Source: an uncultured Bacteroidales bacterium
GTDB lineage: Bacteria > Bacteroidota > Bacteroidia > Bacteroidales > F082
Direction: 5' to 3'
Assembly (NCBI GenBank): GCA_947303085.1
Contig: CAMYXP010000007.1
Span: 62,001 to 126,000 of the forward strand
DNA: 64,000 nt
Part shown: positions 1-8,499 of the stretch, piece after piece
Numbering within the stretch: position 1 is the stretch's first letter
Layout of the letters: each line of letters starts with the position of its first letter
Notes under the pieces: generated by a model
The model's input: only the letters and a program-made list of their open reading frames with translations
What the model was told of the DNA's origin: nothing
Database searches by the model: none
Position numbers and translations under genes: made by a program

Positions 1-867
1 GCTCATACGGGCAGTAGCCTCTGTTTGTCCGTACATCACGAAAAAACGCTTTCCTTTCTCCTTGGCATGCTCAATGTATTCCTTGGCAATATCCTTATTC
101 AGTTTGCCACCTGCCTGAGTCATGGTTTTCAAGTAAGGCAAATCCATGCGGAAGAAGCGCAGCATCTTCAGCATTTCGTAGGTGTAAGGCACACCGGCAA
201 TGGAAGTAGCTTTCTGCTCTTTCAGGAAACTCCAAAACTCACGCTGGGCCACTGTTCCTTCAGTCAGCAACAAAGTTGCTCCTTTAATCAAGTGGCTATT
301 GATTACCGAAACACCATAGCTGTAATAGGACGGCAATGTTGTGATAGGCCGCTCGTTCTCATCAATCTCCAGATATTCGGCAATTGATTCTGCATTGGCC
401 AAAACATTTACCGCAGACAATCTTACAAACTTGGGAGAGCCTGTGCTGCCCGAAGTGGTGAGACAAAGTGCCAATTCAGGATTGATTTCTGGTTTCGCGA
501 CTTCCACCTCATAGCTCATCTTCTGCAATGAAAAGGTCGCAAATTTATAGATGGTCTTACCCCCAATGCTTTCAGTTTTGTCCGATGAAATCCATATATA
601 CTCCGGCTGATAGATGGTTATAAGGTTTTGCAATACTGAAATATCTTTACTACCATCCAACAGCACGATGGGAATATGATGTTCCATGCATGCCACATAG
701 CCCACCAGCGAGCCAAGCCTGTTTTCACAAAGACAGAAAACAAGTCCTTTCTTTGTGACAGCTTTGGCGAACACACCCGCCTCAGCGCTCAATTCGCCAT
801 AACTTAACCGCTCTCCTTTATCTGTAATGAAAGCGGTATTATTCTGATATCTATCTAAATCAAACAT
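1..867 (-). CDS. AMP-dependent acyl/amino-acid ligase, N-terminal part (cut by window edge)
   Basis: Reading leftwards from the ATG at 867, this open frame runs to the window edge without a stop, giving 289 residues. It carries the adenylate-forming signature LTTSGSTGSPK at about residues 136-146 and, just before the edge, YGQTEA (motif A5), so it belongs to the ANL superfamily that activates carboxylic acids as acyl-AMP. Only the N-terminal domain is visible; the C-terminal lid domain lies outside. It starts 2 nt after the stop of the upstream hydrolase and sits in an operon with an acyl carrier protein, so a likely role is loading an acyl group on that carrier. The substrate cannot be read from the sequence. 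Confidence 0.85.
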   Translation of the reverse strand, partial: MFDLDRYQNNTAFITDKGERLSYGELSAEAGVFAKAVTKKGLVFCLCENRLGSLVGYVACMEHHIPIVLLDGSKDISVLQNLITIYQPEYIWISSDKTESIGGKTIYKFATFSLQKMSYEVEVAKPEINPELALCLTTSGSTGSPKFVRLSAVNVLANAESIAEYLEIDENERPITTLPSYYSYGVSVINSHLIKGATLLLTEGTVAQREFWSFLKEQKATSIAGVPYTYEMLKMLRFFRMDLPYLKTMTQAGGKLNKDIAKEYIEHAKEKGKRFFVMYGQTEATARMS

Positions 868-869
868 AA

Positions 870-1568
870 TCAAATGTTTTTTGTATCTTTCAAAACAAAT
901 GGATCACCATGCCCAGGCATGATAATCGTATCTTTTGGCAATGCCCTCAAATAAGGCAATGCTTTTTTCTCGTAATCATCTTTTACACTTTCACGGAAAC
1001 TGAGAATTACAGGATTATGCTGCAAAAGAGTGTCTCCCGTGAAAACCATCTTATCAAAAAGTTTGTAACAAGAAGCCCCCGGGCAATGTCCTGGGGTTGA
1101 TGTTACTTGAAACTCAAGCTCCCCTATTTTTAGTCTATCTTCTTTATCAAAAGTTTTATCAACTATAATGGTGTAGGGTACAAATCTTTCTTTGAAATCC
1201 TTATACCTGTGACCGCCATCTTGTTTGTCCATATTTGCCCATACTAAAGCTATCAAAGCTGGATTATTCCCCTTTTTTGTCTGGATAACTTCAGCGCAGT
1301 TTTTCTGGCAATACAAATCCGCTCCAGTATGGTTAACCAACCAGTTTACCCCATTGGTATGATCGTAATGTTCATGGGTCAACAGGATATGGACCTTTTC
1401 TATACATTTTTCATGTAACAGTTGAAGCAGTTTATTGTTTTCATTAGGATCAAAAACCACGGCTTCCTTTCCTGTTATTAATACATACATATTGGTGTTT
1501 ACAGGAGCGAACTTGCTCCTGTAAACCAATACGTCTTTGTCTTGAATTTTGAAAGAGAATAAATCCAT
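870..1568 (-). CDS. Metallo-beta-lactamase-fold hydrolase
   Basis: A 232-residue protein with the zinc-binding HxHxDH motif as THEHYDH (residues 64-70), later GHCPGAS and TGDTLL, and a C-terminal MPGHGDP. Together these supply the metal ligands of glyoxalase-II-like hydrolases. There is no signal peptide, so it should be cytosolic. Its ATG overlaps the last base of the ACP gene upstream, and the ligase gene follows 2 nt later. The setting suggests hydrolysis of a thioester on the carrier protein, an editing or release role, but that is inference; the family also includes lactonases and phosphodiesterases. Confidence 0.85.
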   Translation of the reverse strand: MDLFSFKIQDKDVLVYRSKFAPVNTNMYVLITGKEAVVFDPNENNKLLQLLHEKCIEKVHILLTHEHYDHTNGVNWLVNHTGADLYCQKNCAEVIQTKKGNNPALIALVWANMDKQDGGHRYKDFKERFVPYTIIVDKTFDKEDRLKIGELEFQVTSTPGHCPGASCYKLFDKMVFTGDTLLQHNPVILSFRESVKDDYEKKALPYLRALPKDTIIMPGHGDPFVLKDTKNI

Positions 1569-1804
1569 TAAAACTTTACGTCATATTTGGACAAAATCTC
1601 CTGAGCTTTTTCAAAAGAACTCATATCAATAATATCGTCAGTGTCAAGCTGGATATCGAACTCATCTTCAATAGCAGCCACAAGCGACATGTGACCTACA
1701 GAGTCCCACTGATCGATTCCTTGATACTGAAGTCCTTTGGTTTTTTCGGCATCAATTCCAAATGATTCGACGAATACTTTCGTCAACTTTTCTAAATTAG
1801 TCAT
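1568..1804 (-). CDS. Acyl carrier protein
   Basis: A 78-residue acidic protein with the phosphopantetheine attachment site in DQWDSVGHM, the modified serine being Ser35. Length and helix pattern fit stand-alone acyl carrier proteins. It lies between the NeuB-like synthase gene (32 nt upstream) and the hydrolase gene (1-base overlap), so it is probably a dedicated carrier of this polysaccharide locus, not the housekeeping fatty-acid AcpP. Candidate partners are the ligase at 1-867 and the FabZ-like protein at 4655-5128. Confidence 0.9.
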   Translation of the reverse strand: MTNLEKLTKVFVESFGIDAEKTKGLQYQGIDQWDSVGHMSLVAAIEDEFDIQLDTDDIIDMSSFEKAQEILSKYDVKF

Positions 1805-1836
1805 AATTGATAAAATTTAAAAGTTATTAATAATGA

Positions 1837-2868
1837 TTATTCGTAATCTTCTCTTGTTATCAGAATGTCACCTTTGACATCCCTCACAAGTTTCTTGCCC
1901 ACCAGTGAATCAAGTTCATCGGCAGGAATACCCGTGCCAGGTCGTTTTGCGTCCAAATCATCAATGGTCAAAACATGACCTGCAGGCAAATCCTTGGTCA
2001 AGATGATACTGCGACGCATTTTCTCCATCTGTTCCTGTTCGGCTTGTCGTACCACACGCTCCTTATTGCCAAGTGCAATCTGAGTGTTCAAGCAACAACG
2101 CACCATTTGAGCCATTTCTTCAGGTTCTGTGGCCATCTGGTTGTCCATACCAATCTTCTTGCTATCAAGTGTGAGATGTTTCTCAATCAATGCAGCACCA
2201 AAAGCAGTTGCTGCCACAGCCATTTCCACACCGTGAGAGTGATCGGAAAATCCAATAGGATAATTTGGGAACTCTTCACGCAAACCTAAGATATTATTCA
2301 AATGAATGGTATCAATCTCTGGAGGATAAATTGAAATACAGTGTAATAAGCATATCTGATTGTTACCCTCGTTTTCAATCGTCTTTACTGCTTTACGGAC
2401 CTCCTCAATAGTACTCATACCCGTTGACAACACGATAGGCACTTTTTTTCTCGCTATGTAGCGCAAATACTTGAGGTTATTCGAATCCATCGAAGCTATC
2501 TTCACAAATGGAGCCTTACACTCATCAATTAGGAAATCGACTTCAGGGCAACTGTATGGAGTTGAAGAGAAGTCAATTCCATGCTCTCTAGCGAAGGCAG
2601 CCATTTCCTTCAACTGCTCTGCTGACAAAGAGAATTTTGAGACAATGCGTTTGGCAATCGGATTATCCTTATAATAACTGGCAGAATATAACGATTCGGC
2701 TGACCAAGACTGGAATTTCACACAGTCACAACCAGCTTCTGCCGCAGCAATTATCATTTGTTTGGCAACTTCCACGTCACCATTATGACTGGAATTAACC
2801 TCCGCCACAAAGTATGGCTTGCCGTAATCAGACAGTTCCCTTCCGGAACGTAATTGTATTTTTGCCAT
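1837..2868 (-). CDS. NeuB-family nonulosonate (sialic-acid-like) synthase
   Basis: A 343-residue protein of the NeuB/PseI/LegI family, which condenses phosphoenolpyruvate with a C6 amino sugar to a nonulosonic acid. Visible motifs are AEVNSSHNGD near the N terminus, LSTGMS, LLHCISIYP, GFSDHSHG and EKHLTLD in the TIM barrel, then a C-terminal SAF (antifreeze-like) domain from about residue 280 with RRSIILTKDLPAG and KRPGTGIP. Length is normal for the family. It starts 2 nt after the thiamine-diphosphate enzyme gene. A 2-epimerase (NeuC-like) and a CMP-sugar synthetase were not found in the window, so the exact acid is unknown. Confidence 0.88.
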   Translation of the reverse strand: MAKIQLRSGRELSDYGKPYFVAEVNSSHNGDVEVAKQMIIAAAEAGCDCVKFQSWSAESLYSASYYKDNPIAKRIVSKFSLSAEQLKEMAAFAREHGIDFSSTPYSCPEVDFLIDECKAPFVKIASMDSNNLKYLRYIARKKVPIVLSTGMSTIEEVRKAVKTIENEGNNQICLLHCISIYPPEIDTIHLNNILGLREEFPNYPIGFSDHSHGVEMAVAATAFGAALIEKHLTLDSKKIGMDNQMATEPEEMAQMVRCCLNTQIALGNKERVVRQAEQEQMEKMRRSIILTKDLPAGHVLTIDDLDAKRPGTGIPADELDSLVGKKLVRDVKGDILITREDYE

Positions 2869-2870
2869 AT

Positions 2871-4652
2871 TTATAAATCTATTGGTTCAATTATCATTTC
2901 ATTCTTTAGCAGTTCTCTATCCATAAACGGCATTTGGTCTTCAAGCGGACGAGTTACAAACTTGCGCTGTGCGTTGAAACCAGCTCCATTACGGATATAC
3001 ACTTGATCTTCCACGGCCATCACCTCACAAAGAACAGGGCCCTCCATATTCAGCACTTTTTCCAATTTGCTGTCCAGTTCCGAGATGTCGTTTATTTTTA
3101 CATAAGGGATTTTGAAACAATGAGCCACATCCTTGAAATCAGGGGTGGTAACACCATTCTCAGGATTGGTGCCAATGGTTCTGTTACGGAATAGTTCAAC
3201 CTGACGAGTGCGAATAACGGAATAAACCTTGTTATTGATGATAATTATCTTTATACCCATCTTATTGGCACTTATGGTCTGCATTTCCTGGATATTCATC
3301 ATAACAGAACCATCTCCAATTACAGCAACCACATCGTGTCCGCAACTATACCAAGCACCCATGGAAGCTGGAAGAGCAACGCCCATGCAACCCTGAGAAG
3401 CAGGATGCAGACAACGTTGACCATCTTTAAGACCAATTACTGAAGGTACTATCACTTCCTCCAAACCTGCATCCGTCAGAACAACTGCATTATCTTTCAG
3501 ATGTTTGGTCAGATGGTCAGCAAAGTCATAGATATCCACTTTGTCTTTGCTTTTGAATGCATCTTCACACTTTGGGAACACTTGTTTCCAGTGTTTGCAT
3601 TTATCTTGCCACTCTTTACTTGTCTCGTCAATATTTCCTTTTAGCAATGACTCAATAAAGAATTTAGCATCGGAGAGGATGAGTTTATCAATTTTTACAG
3701 TTCCTTTTGAATGTTCATTCTCGTCTATGTCCACCACAATCAATTTGGCAGCACGTGCAAACTTATCATACTGAGAATCTGTAAGCATTGGAGATAATCT
3801 GCATCCAATGGAAACCACCAAGTCGGAGTTCTGTACTGTGAAGTTTCCTGCACGCGTCCCTCCAATAGTTCCCACAGTACCCATTGACAATTCGTGACTG
3901 ATACCGTATGTATCAACCGCAGAAGCAGAGAAGCATACAGGTACTTTTGTTGTTTCTGCCAACCTTTTGAATTGTTCAATACCAAGAGAAGCACGAATAC
4001 CACTACCTATCAAAAAAACAGGACGTTTAGCCTCTTTCAAAGCATCGGCCACAAACTTGATTTCTTCAGCAGAAGCATGCTTGACAGATTCGTCTCCATT
4101 CCAACGAGAAAGCTGTTCAGGCTCCACACGAGCATTCTGTACATCCACAGGAATATCCAACCAAACAGGACCTTTCACTCCATGTGTAGCATAGTATATG
4201 GCTTTATCCATTTCTTCGCCAATCTTATTGGCATCGGTAATGATGTTTGCATACTTGGTGATGGGCTTTACTATGGGAATGACATTCGCTTCCTGTGAAC
4301 CCCATGTGCGGATATTCTTACCTGTATATGCAACCGTTTCGTGCAACTTGTTCTGTCCCGATATAAAGATTACAGGTACGCCATCCTGCCATGCGTTCAA
4401 TACGCCAGTCACCGCATTTGTGGATGCACAACCAGTAGAGACAAGGGCTGCTCCCATTTTATCATTATACTGCGAATATGCGACTGCGGCATATGCAGCG
4501 GCTTGTTCATGGTGGACGGAGATGGGAGTAATAACTTCGTTCTTTGCCACAGCATCAGATAAGTAAAGAATGCCGCGACCTGTGATGAGGAAAATGTGTT
4601 TTACACCCTCATCAACTATTCTTTGGATGACGTAATCTGCAAGTCTAACCAT
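2871..4652 (-). CDS. Thiamine-diphosphate-dependent enzyme, acetolactate-synthase-like
   Basis: A 593-residue protein with the three-domain ThDP fold of the IlvB/YerE/decarboxylase group. The N-terminal pyrimidine-binding domain has SVHHEQAAAYAA with the glutamate that activates the cofactor. The C-terminal pyrophosphate-binding domain has VIGDGSVMMNIQEMQT followed by INNKVYSV, the usual GDG-x(24-28)-N motif. Members of this superfamily in O-antigen loci can add two-carbon units to keto-sugars (YerE type), while others act on pyruvate. Here it sits 2 nt from the FabZ-like gene upstream and 2 nt from the NeuB-like gene downstream, so it belongs to the same pathway. No small regulatory subunit is present. 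Confidence 0.85.
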   Translation of the reverse strand: MVRLADYVIQRIVDEGVKHIFLITGRGILYLSDAVAKNEVITPISVHHEQAAAYAAVAYSQYNDKMGAALVSTGCASTNAVTGVLNAWQDGVPVIFISGQNKLHETVAYTGKNIRTWGSQEANVIPIVKPITKYANIITDANKIGEEMDKAIYYATHGVKGPVWLDIPVDVQNARVEPEQLSRWNGDESVKHASAEEIKFVADALKEAKRPVFLIGSGIRASLGIEQFKRLAETTKVPVCFSASAVDTYGISHELSMGTVGTIGGTRAGNFTVQNSDLVVSIGCRLSPMLTDSQYDKFARAAKLIVVDIDENEHSKGTVKIDKLILSDAKFFIESLLKGNIDETSKEWQDKCKHWKQVFPKCEDAFKSKDKVDIYDFADHLTKHLKDNAVVLTDAGLEEVIVPSVIGLKDGQRCLHPASQGCMGVALPASMGAWYSCGHDVVAVIGDGSVMMNIQEMQTISANKMGIKIIIINNKVYSVIRTRQVELFRNRTIGTNPENGVTTPDFKDVAHCFKIPYVKINDISELDSKLEKVLNMEGPVLCEVMAVEDQVYIRNGAGFNAQRKFVTRPLEDQMPFMDRELLKNEMIIEPIDL

Positions 4653-4654
4653 TC

Positions 4655-5128
4655 TTATTTTTCTTTAGGTTTGAACTGATTTAACACATCTGGAATACCA
4701 ATCAAAAATTCTGCCGACACGGCTTCTTCGCCATCGACATATCCTACCGCAGAACCAATTGCCAAGCCACGACGGTAAGATTTAAGATTGGCCTCAATAT
4801 CAACTCTCATTCCTGGTACAAGTTTCTTTTTGTACTTAACATTGTAGTTAAGTGCGGCTGTTTTCTTACCTTTATTCTCCGGGATTGTAAGGAATGTCAT
4901 CAGAAAAACCTGAACAAGCATTTCCGACTGAATGAAACCAGGCATATTGGGCTCATCGGCAAAATGGCATGGGAAATACCACTCGTTGTAGGATAAACAT
5001 TTATGGCCTTTGGCCGATTTACCGACCACTACCTCATCGATATAATCAATAAACAGACACGGATATCTGTTCTGCTGGTACTGTTGGATTTCAACAACGT
5101 CTAGATTTTTTAAAACTGTATTTTCCAT
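4655..5128 (-). CDS. FabZ-like hot-dog dehydratase/thioesterase
   Basis: A 157-residue single hot-dog-fold protein resembling 3-hydroxyacyl-ACP dehydratases. The family active-site stretch HFPGxPxMPG is present in altered form as HFADEPNMPGF, keeping the histidine and MPG; the following helix continues QSEMLVQV. Substitutions next to the histidine mean dehydratase activity should not be assumed. It is 2 nt upstream of the ThDP enzyme gene and shares an operon with an acyl carrier protein, so it may act on a carrier-bound acyl chain used to decorate a sugar. Confidence 0.72.
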   Translation of the reverse strand: MENTVLKNLDVVEIQQYQQNRYPCLFIDYIDEVVVGKSAKGHKCLSYNEWYFPCHFADEPNMPGFIQSEMLVQVFLMTFLTIPENKGKKTAALNYNVKYKKKLVPGMRVDIEANLKSYRRGLAIGSAVGYVDGEEAVSAEFLIGIPDVLNQFKPKEK

Positions 5129-5141
5129 ATTTCTAAAACAA

Positions 5142-5804
5142 TTATTTCTTTTTTCTCATGAAATAATGAATAAACTCTCCCATTTCCATTGCTGGATTTC
5201 CTAATAAATGTTTTCCTGAACCAATAGATTTCATAACAACTGAACCAACACCAATAACATTATCGTCACCTACTTTACAGAGATTATGAACGCTACATCG
5301 ATTTCCAAACATATTATAACTACCAATTGTAGTCCTGGAACCAACAAAAGAACTAGCCATCAAATTATAATCACCCACAACAGTCTCATGAGCGACATAA
5401 GCATTAAATAGAATATTGAAATCCCCAATACACGCCATAGGCTCTATAACTGTATGTGGATAAATAATATTCCCTACACCAATTGTCGAGTGACTGAGAT
5501 TAACAGATGGATGAACTAAATTAGGAAATTCCTTAATGTGATAGGCATTGATTAAATTCTTTGTTACAATCTCATGTATCCTCGGATTAGCCATAACATT
5601 ATTGATTACAACACAATTCTTTAATTTATCAATTAACAAGTCATCAGAACCAAGTACAGGATAACCAAGAATAACATTCCCATGTTTTGTTTTATCTTTT
5701 TCCAGGAAGCCTAAAAAATTATATATCTTTTTTTCCGCATTGATTTCTTCAATAAGACGAACAATATTAATGCCACCTGAACCTACTACAACTAAATCTT
5801 TCAT
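5142..5804 (-). CDS. NeuD-like sugar O/N-acyltransferase (left-handed beta-helix)
   Basis: A 220-residue protein with an N-terminal PglD/NeuD-type nucleotide-sugar-binding half (DLVVVGSGG at the start) and a C-terminal hexapeptide-repeat half (repeated V-G-x-x-N units such as STIGVGNIIYP and KVGDDNVIGVGS), ending LLGNPAMEMG. Such enzymes use acetyl-CoA to acylate a 4-amino sugar or a nonulosonate. It lies 17 nt downstream of a DegT aminotransferase gene, the usual order when the transferase makes the amine and this enzyme caps it. Confidence 0.85.
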   Translation of the reverse strand: MKDLVVVGSGGINIVRLIEEINAEKKIYNFLGFLEKDKTKHGNVILGYPVLGSDDLLIDKLKNCVVINNVMANPRIHEIVTKNLINAYHIKEFPNLVHPSVNLSHSTIGVGNIIYPHTVIEPMACIGDFNILFNAYVAHETVVGDYNLMASSFVGSRTTIGSYNMFGNRCSVHNLCKVGDDNVIGVGSVVMKSIGSGKHLLGNPAMEMGEFIHYFMRKKK

Positions 5805-5821
5805 TTGTTTAATGTATTATA

Positions 5822-6961
5822 TTACTTAATCTCTTTATTAGCCTTTTCCAATGTATCGCAGATGAAGTCAACCTGCTCGGAAGTCAAAGCGGCATACATC
5901 GGGAGGGTGATTTCATTGTCGGTCACATAGTCGGTCTGTGGCAGCACAGCACCCAACTCCTTGTAGGTTGAGAAATGATGCACAGCAGGATAGTGTACAC
6001 TGGTCTGGACGCCGGCAGCATGGATGTACTCGCGAATCTTGTTGCGACGCTCCTTGTTGCTGTTGAGCAGAACGACTGGGAAGATATAGTTGCTCACAAA
6101 CTCGGTGTTGTCGGCAAACGGCACCACAACGCCTTCTACCTTGCTCAGACGGTCAACATACTGCTTGCGTACCTTGATACGGGTGTCCAAGTCGCCAGGA
6201 AGTTTCTTCAGCTGCTCGATGGCAATGGCGGCACGGATGTCGTCCATACGGAAGTTGTAGCCCAGGCAGGTGATGTCGTACTCAGTGGCGTGGCCGCTGG
6301 CACGCTGGTAGCTCATGGTGCTCATGCCGTGACTGCGGATAAGGCGGGCTTTCTTCTCCATTTCCTCGTTGTTGGTGATGAACATACCGCCCTCACCAGT
6401 GCTGATGTTCTTGTTGGAGAAGAAACTGAAAGCAGCGCAGTCGCCAATGGTGCCAAGTTTCTTGCCCTTATATTCCGACAGAGGGCCATGGCAAGCATCC
6501 TCAACGACTTTGAGGTTGTGCTTGCGGGCAATGGCCATAATCTCGTCCATACGGGCAGGGAAGCCAGCCATGTGGACGATGACGATACCTTTGGTCTTGG
6601 GTGTAATCTTACGCTCGAGGTCGGCAGGATCCATATTGATGTGGTCTGGGCCGACGATGTCTGCAAACACAGGTGTGGCACCCACATAGCGGATGCAGTT
6701 CACGCTGGCCGCAAAGGTGAGCGAAGGCACTATCACCTCATCGCCCGGACCGAAGCCGCACACCATGCAACAGACGTGTAGGGCATCGGTGCAGTTGCTC
6801 ATCGAAACTGCATACTTCACCTTCCACATGTCGATAAACATCTGTTCTAATTCAGCGTTCTTGGGGCCTGTGGAAATCCAGCCCGACTTGATAGTGTCAT
6901 ACGCTGCCTGAGCCTCGCGCTCGTCGAAGTTCAGATTAAAAAGAGGAATTTTGTATGCCAT
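5822..6961 (-). CDS. DegT/DnrJ/EryC1/StrS-family sugar aminotransferase
   Basis: A 379-residue PLP enzyme of the family that transaminates UDP- or dTDP-linked keto-sugars. It shows the family N terminus (IPLFNLNFDEREAQA), VEDACHGP (the aspartate contacting the pyridine nitrogen) and SFFSNKNISTGEGGM with the PLP-binding lysine. Length is standard. It sits between the disrupted acyltransferase gene and the NeuD-like gene; the probable substrate is the 4-keto product of the CapD/FlaA1-type dehydratase at 8500-9708. A LegC- or PglE-like role is an inference from order, not from a diagnostic residue. Confidence 0.88.
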   Translation of the reverse strand: MAYKIPLFNLNFDEREAQAAYDTIKSGWISTGPKNAELEQMFIDMWKVKYAVSMSNCTDALHVCCMVCGFGPGDEVIVPSLTFAASVNCIRYVGATPVFADIVGPDHINMDPADLERKITPKTKGIVIVHMAGFPARMDEIMAIARKHNLKVVEDACHGPLSEYKGKKLGTIGDCAAFSFFSNKNISTGEGGMFITNNEEMEKKARLIRSHGMSTMSYQRASGHATEYDITCLGYNFRMDDIRAAIAIEQLKKLPGDLDTRIKVRKQYVDRLSKVEGVVVPFADNTEFVSNYIFPVVLLNSNKERRNKIREYIHAAGVQTSVHYPAVHHFSTYKELGAVLPQTDYVTDNEITLPMYAALTSEQVDFICDTLEKANKEIK

Positions 6962-6964
6962 AAT

Positions 6965-7961
6965 TTAAAAGATATTGTCGTTTTTAATATGTATTTTTAA
7001 GTGGTTATTTATAAGTTTCCATAATAGCAGACGCAGTTGATCCGTGATAATACTTGCAACAAAAACCAGAGCGATTGCCAATGCCCAATAAGCAACTACT
7101 TGAAATCCATCATAATTATCGTATAGATATTTGAACTGCTTTGTATAAAGGAAAAAGATTGCACCATGTCCAAACAGAATTGCCAATGTTGATTTTGCTA
7201 TATGGTTTATAAACTTGGAGTTGAATGTTTTATTTTCAAACATCATAAAAAATGCCACCGATGACAGAATGACTATTGGGTTGCTGTATGCATAAACTAT
7301 CGAATTGGCATCACCATGACCTATCTTTTGAAGAAAAAAAGCTGAACAACCAAGAACCAGAGAACATATAGTATAAATCACAACACTATACTTCTTAAAC
7401 CATTGAGGAACTCCGTACAATCTTATCGCTCTGGCCAGCAGGTACAATATCATAAATGAGAAAACTGAGTAGCCTAGTTGTGACCCCAAACTCACTGCTG
7501 GTCTTGGAGGTATCAAATCAAACCACACCTCAATGCAAACCAATGAAATTACCCCCCCCCCATAACACCCTCTCACTCACTGTATTACAGAATAAATTAA
7601 GCATTGGAGTAAGGAATAACAGAGCTATGTACGAAGGAATGAACCAGTTTGAATAGGTGACGAAAAACAAATGATAATATGTGATGGGTTCACCAAACTC
7701 ATAACGACATAGCACTTTTACAATCATCCAAAACAAACAGATGAATGCCAAATTGATAAGACTTGTTTTCTTGGGGGATGCCGAAAAGTAACCTGTTATC
7801 AAAATAAACACATTTACACCGACAATAGTGAAACCTTCAAGTAGAAGCGCCCCCAAGGACATGTCAGCCCCTAATGACTGCTGTGTTGTATGAACAAGCA
7901 TCACCAACAATATAGAGGCAATACGGCAAAGTTCAATGTTTGATTGTCTTGTTTTTCCCAT
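6965..7961 (-). CDS. Acyltransferase-3 family membrane protein, frameshifted at a G10 tract (probable phase-off state)
   Basis: Translation from the ATG at 7961 begins MGKTRQSNIELCRIAS, typical of acyltransferase-3 membrane O-acyltransferases, and runs about 140 residues with several membrane segments. After TGG GGG GGG GGT the frame enters a stop. A second frame, open from the same spot to 6965, continues the hydrophobic protein for about 200 residues. The two halves meet exactly at a run of ten G on the coding strand; nine or twelve G would give one protein of about 330 residues, normal for the family. The product would O-acylate a cell-surface polysaccharide. A sequencing slip in the homopolymer would look the same. 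Confidence 0.75.
7552..7561. repeat. Homopolymer of ten C (G10 on coding strand), candidate phase-variation switch
   Basis: Ten consecutive C on the plus strand (G on the coding strand) sit at the only frame break of the acyltransferase gene 6965-7961. Frame arithmetic shows that 9 or 12 G joins the two halves and 10 does not. I noticed no other homopolymer of this length interrupting a gene in the window. Confidence 0.7.
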
Positions 7962-7963
7962 TT

Positions 7964-8497
7964 TTATTTTTGGTTTGCAAAGTATCGCCAGAGCGGTTCC
8001 AGCATCACAGCCTCGGCAATGCGTCCGTCAAGCATTATCTGGTTTAATTGTTGTTTTGTCAGTAATTGTATTTTAATTTCTTCTGTTTTTTCTGGTTTTG
8101 GGCTTTGTATGCGTTCAACATCAGTTGCTATGAAGTGGTAGCATTTGGTAGTTGAACCACTAGCATTAGGAACGCTCATGCCGAATGCCGACCAGTTGCC
8201 TCCCGTAAAGCCTGTTTCTTCCAAAAGTTCACGTTTAGCTGTTTCCATCGGTGTTTCACCCTCATCCACCATACCGGCACATAGTTCTAAACAAACCTTT
8301 TGAATGCCGTGACGGTACTGCTCTTCAATGATGTATTTACCTTCTTTGGTAATAGCAATCACATTAACCCAATCAGGAGCCTCGGTAACATAGAAGTCAG
8401 GCACTACCACACCATTGGGTAGTTTGACCACATCTTTCCTAACCTTGAACCAAGGGCAGGTGAATGGGTATGAGCTATCGAGAATTTGCCAGTTCAC
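7964..8497 (-). CDS. NUDIX hydrolase
   Basis: A 177-residue protein carrying a full Nudix box, G-MVDEGE-TPMETA-KRELLEETGF, with the metal-binding REL-EE core. It resembles the ADP-ribose/sugar-nucleotide pyrophosphatase group. The frame opens with GTG at 8497 (no in-frame ATG nearby), 2 nt after the stop of the dehydratase gene, and ends 2 nt before the acyltransferase start, so it is tightly embedded in the sugar operon. It may trim a nucleotide sugar or a nucleotide by-product of this pathway. Confidence 0.85.
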   Translation of the reverse strand: MNWQILDSSYPFTCPWFKVRKDVVKLPNGVVVPDFYVTEAPDWVNVIAITKEGKYIIEEQYRHGIQKVCLELCAGMVDEGETPMETAKRELLEETGFTGGNWSAFGMSVPNASGSTTKCYHFIATDVERIQSPKPEKTEEIKIQLLTKQQLNQIMLDGRIAEAVMLEPLWRYFANQK

Positions 8498-8499
8498 AA

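Noticed and set aside
5975-6781. 268-codon plus-strand frame
   Set aside because: Antisense of the first DegT gene.
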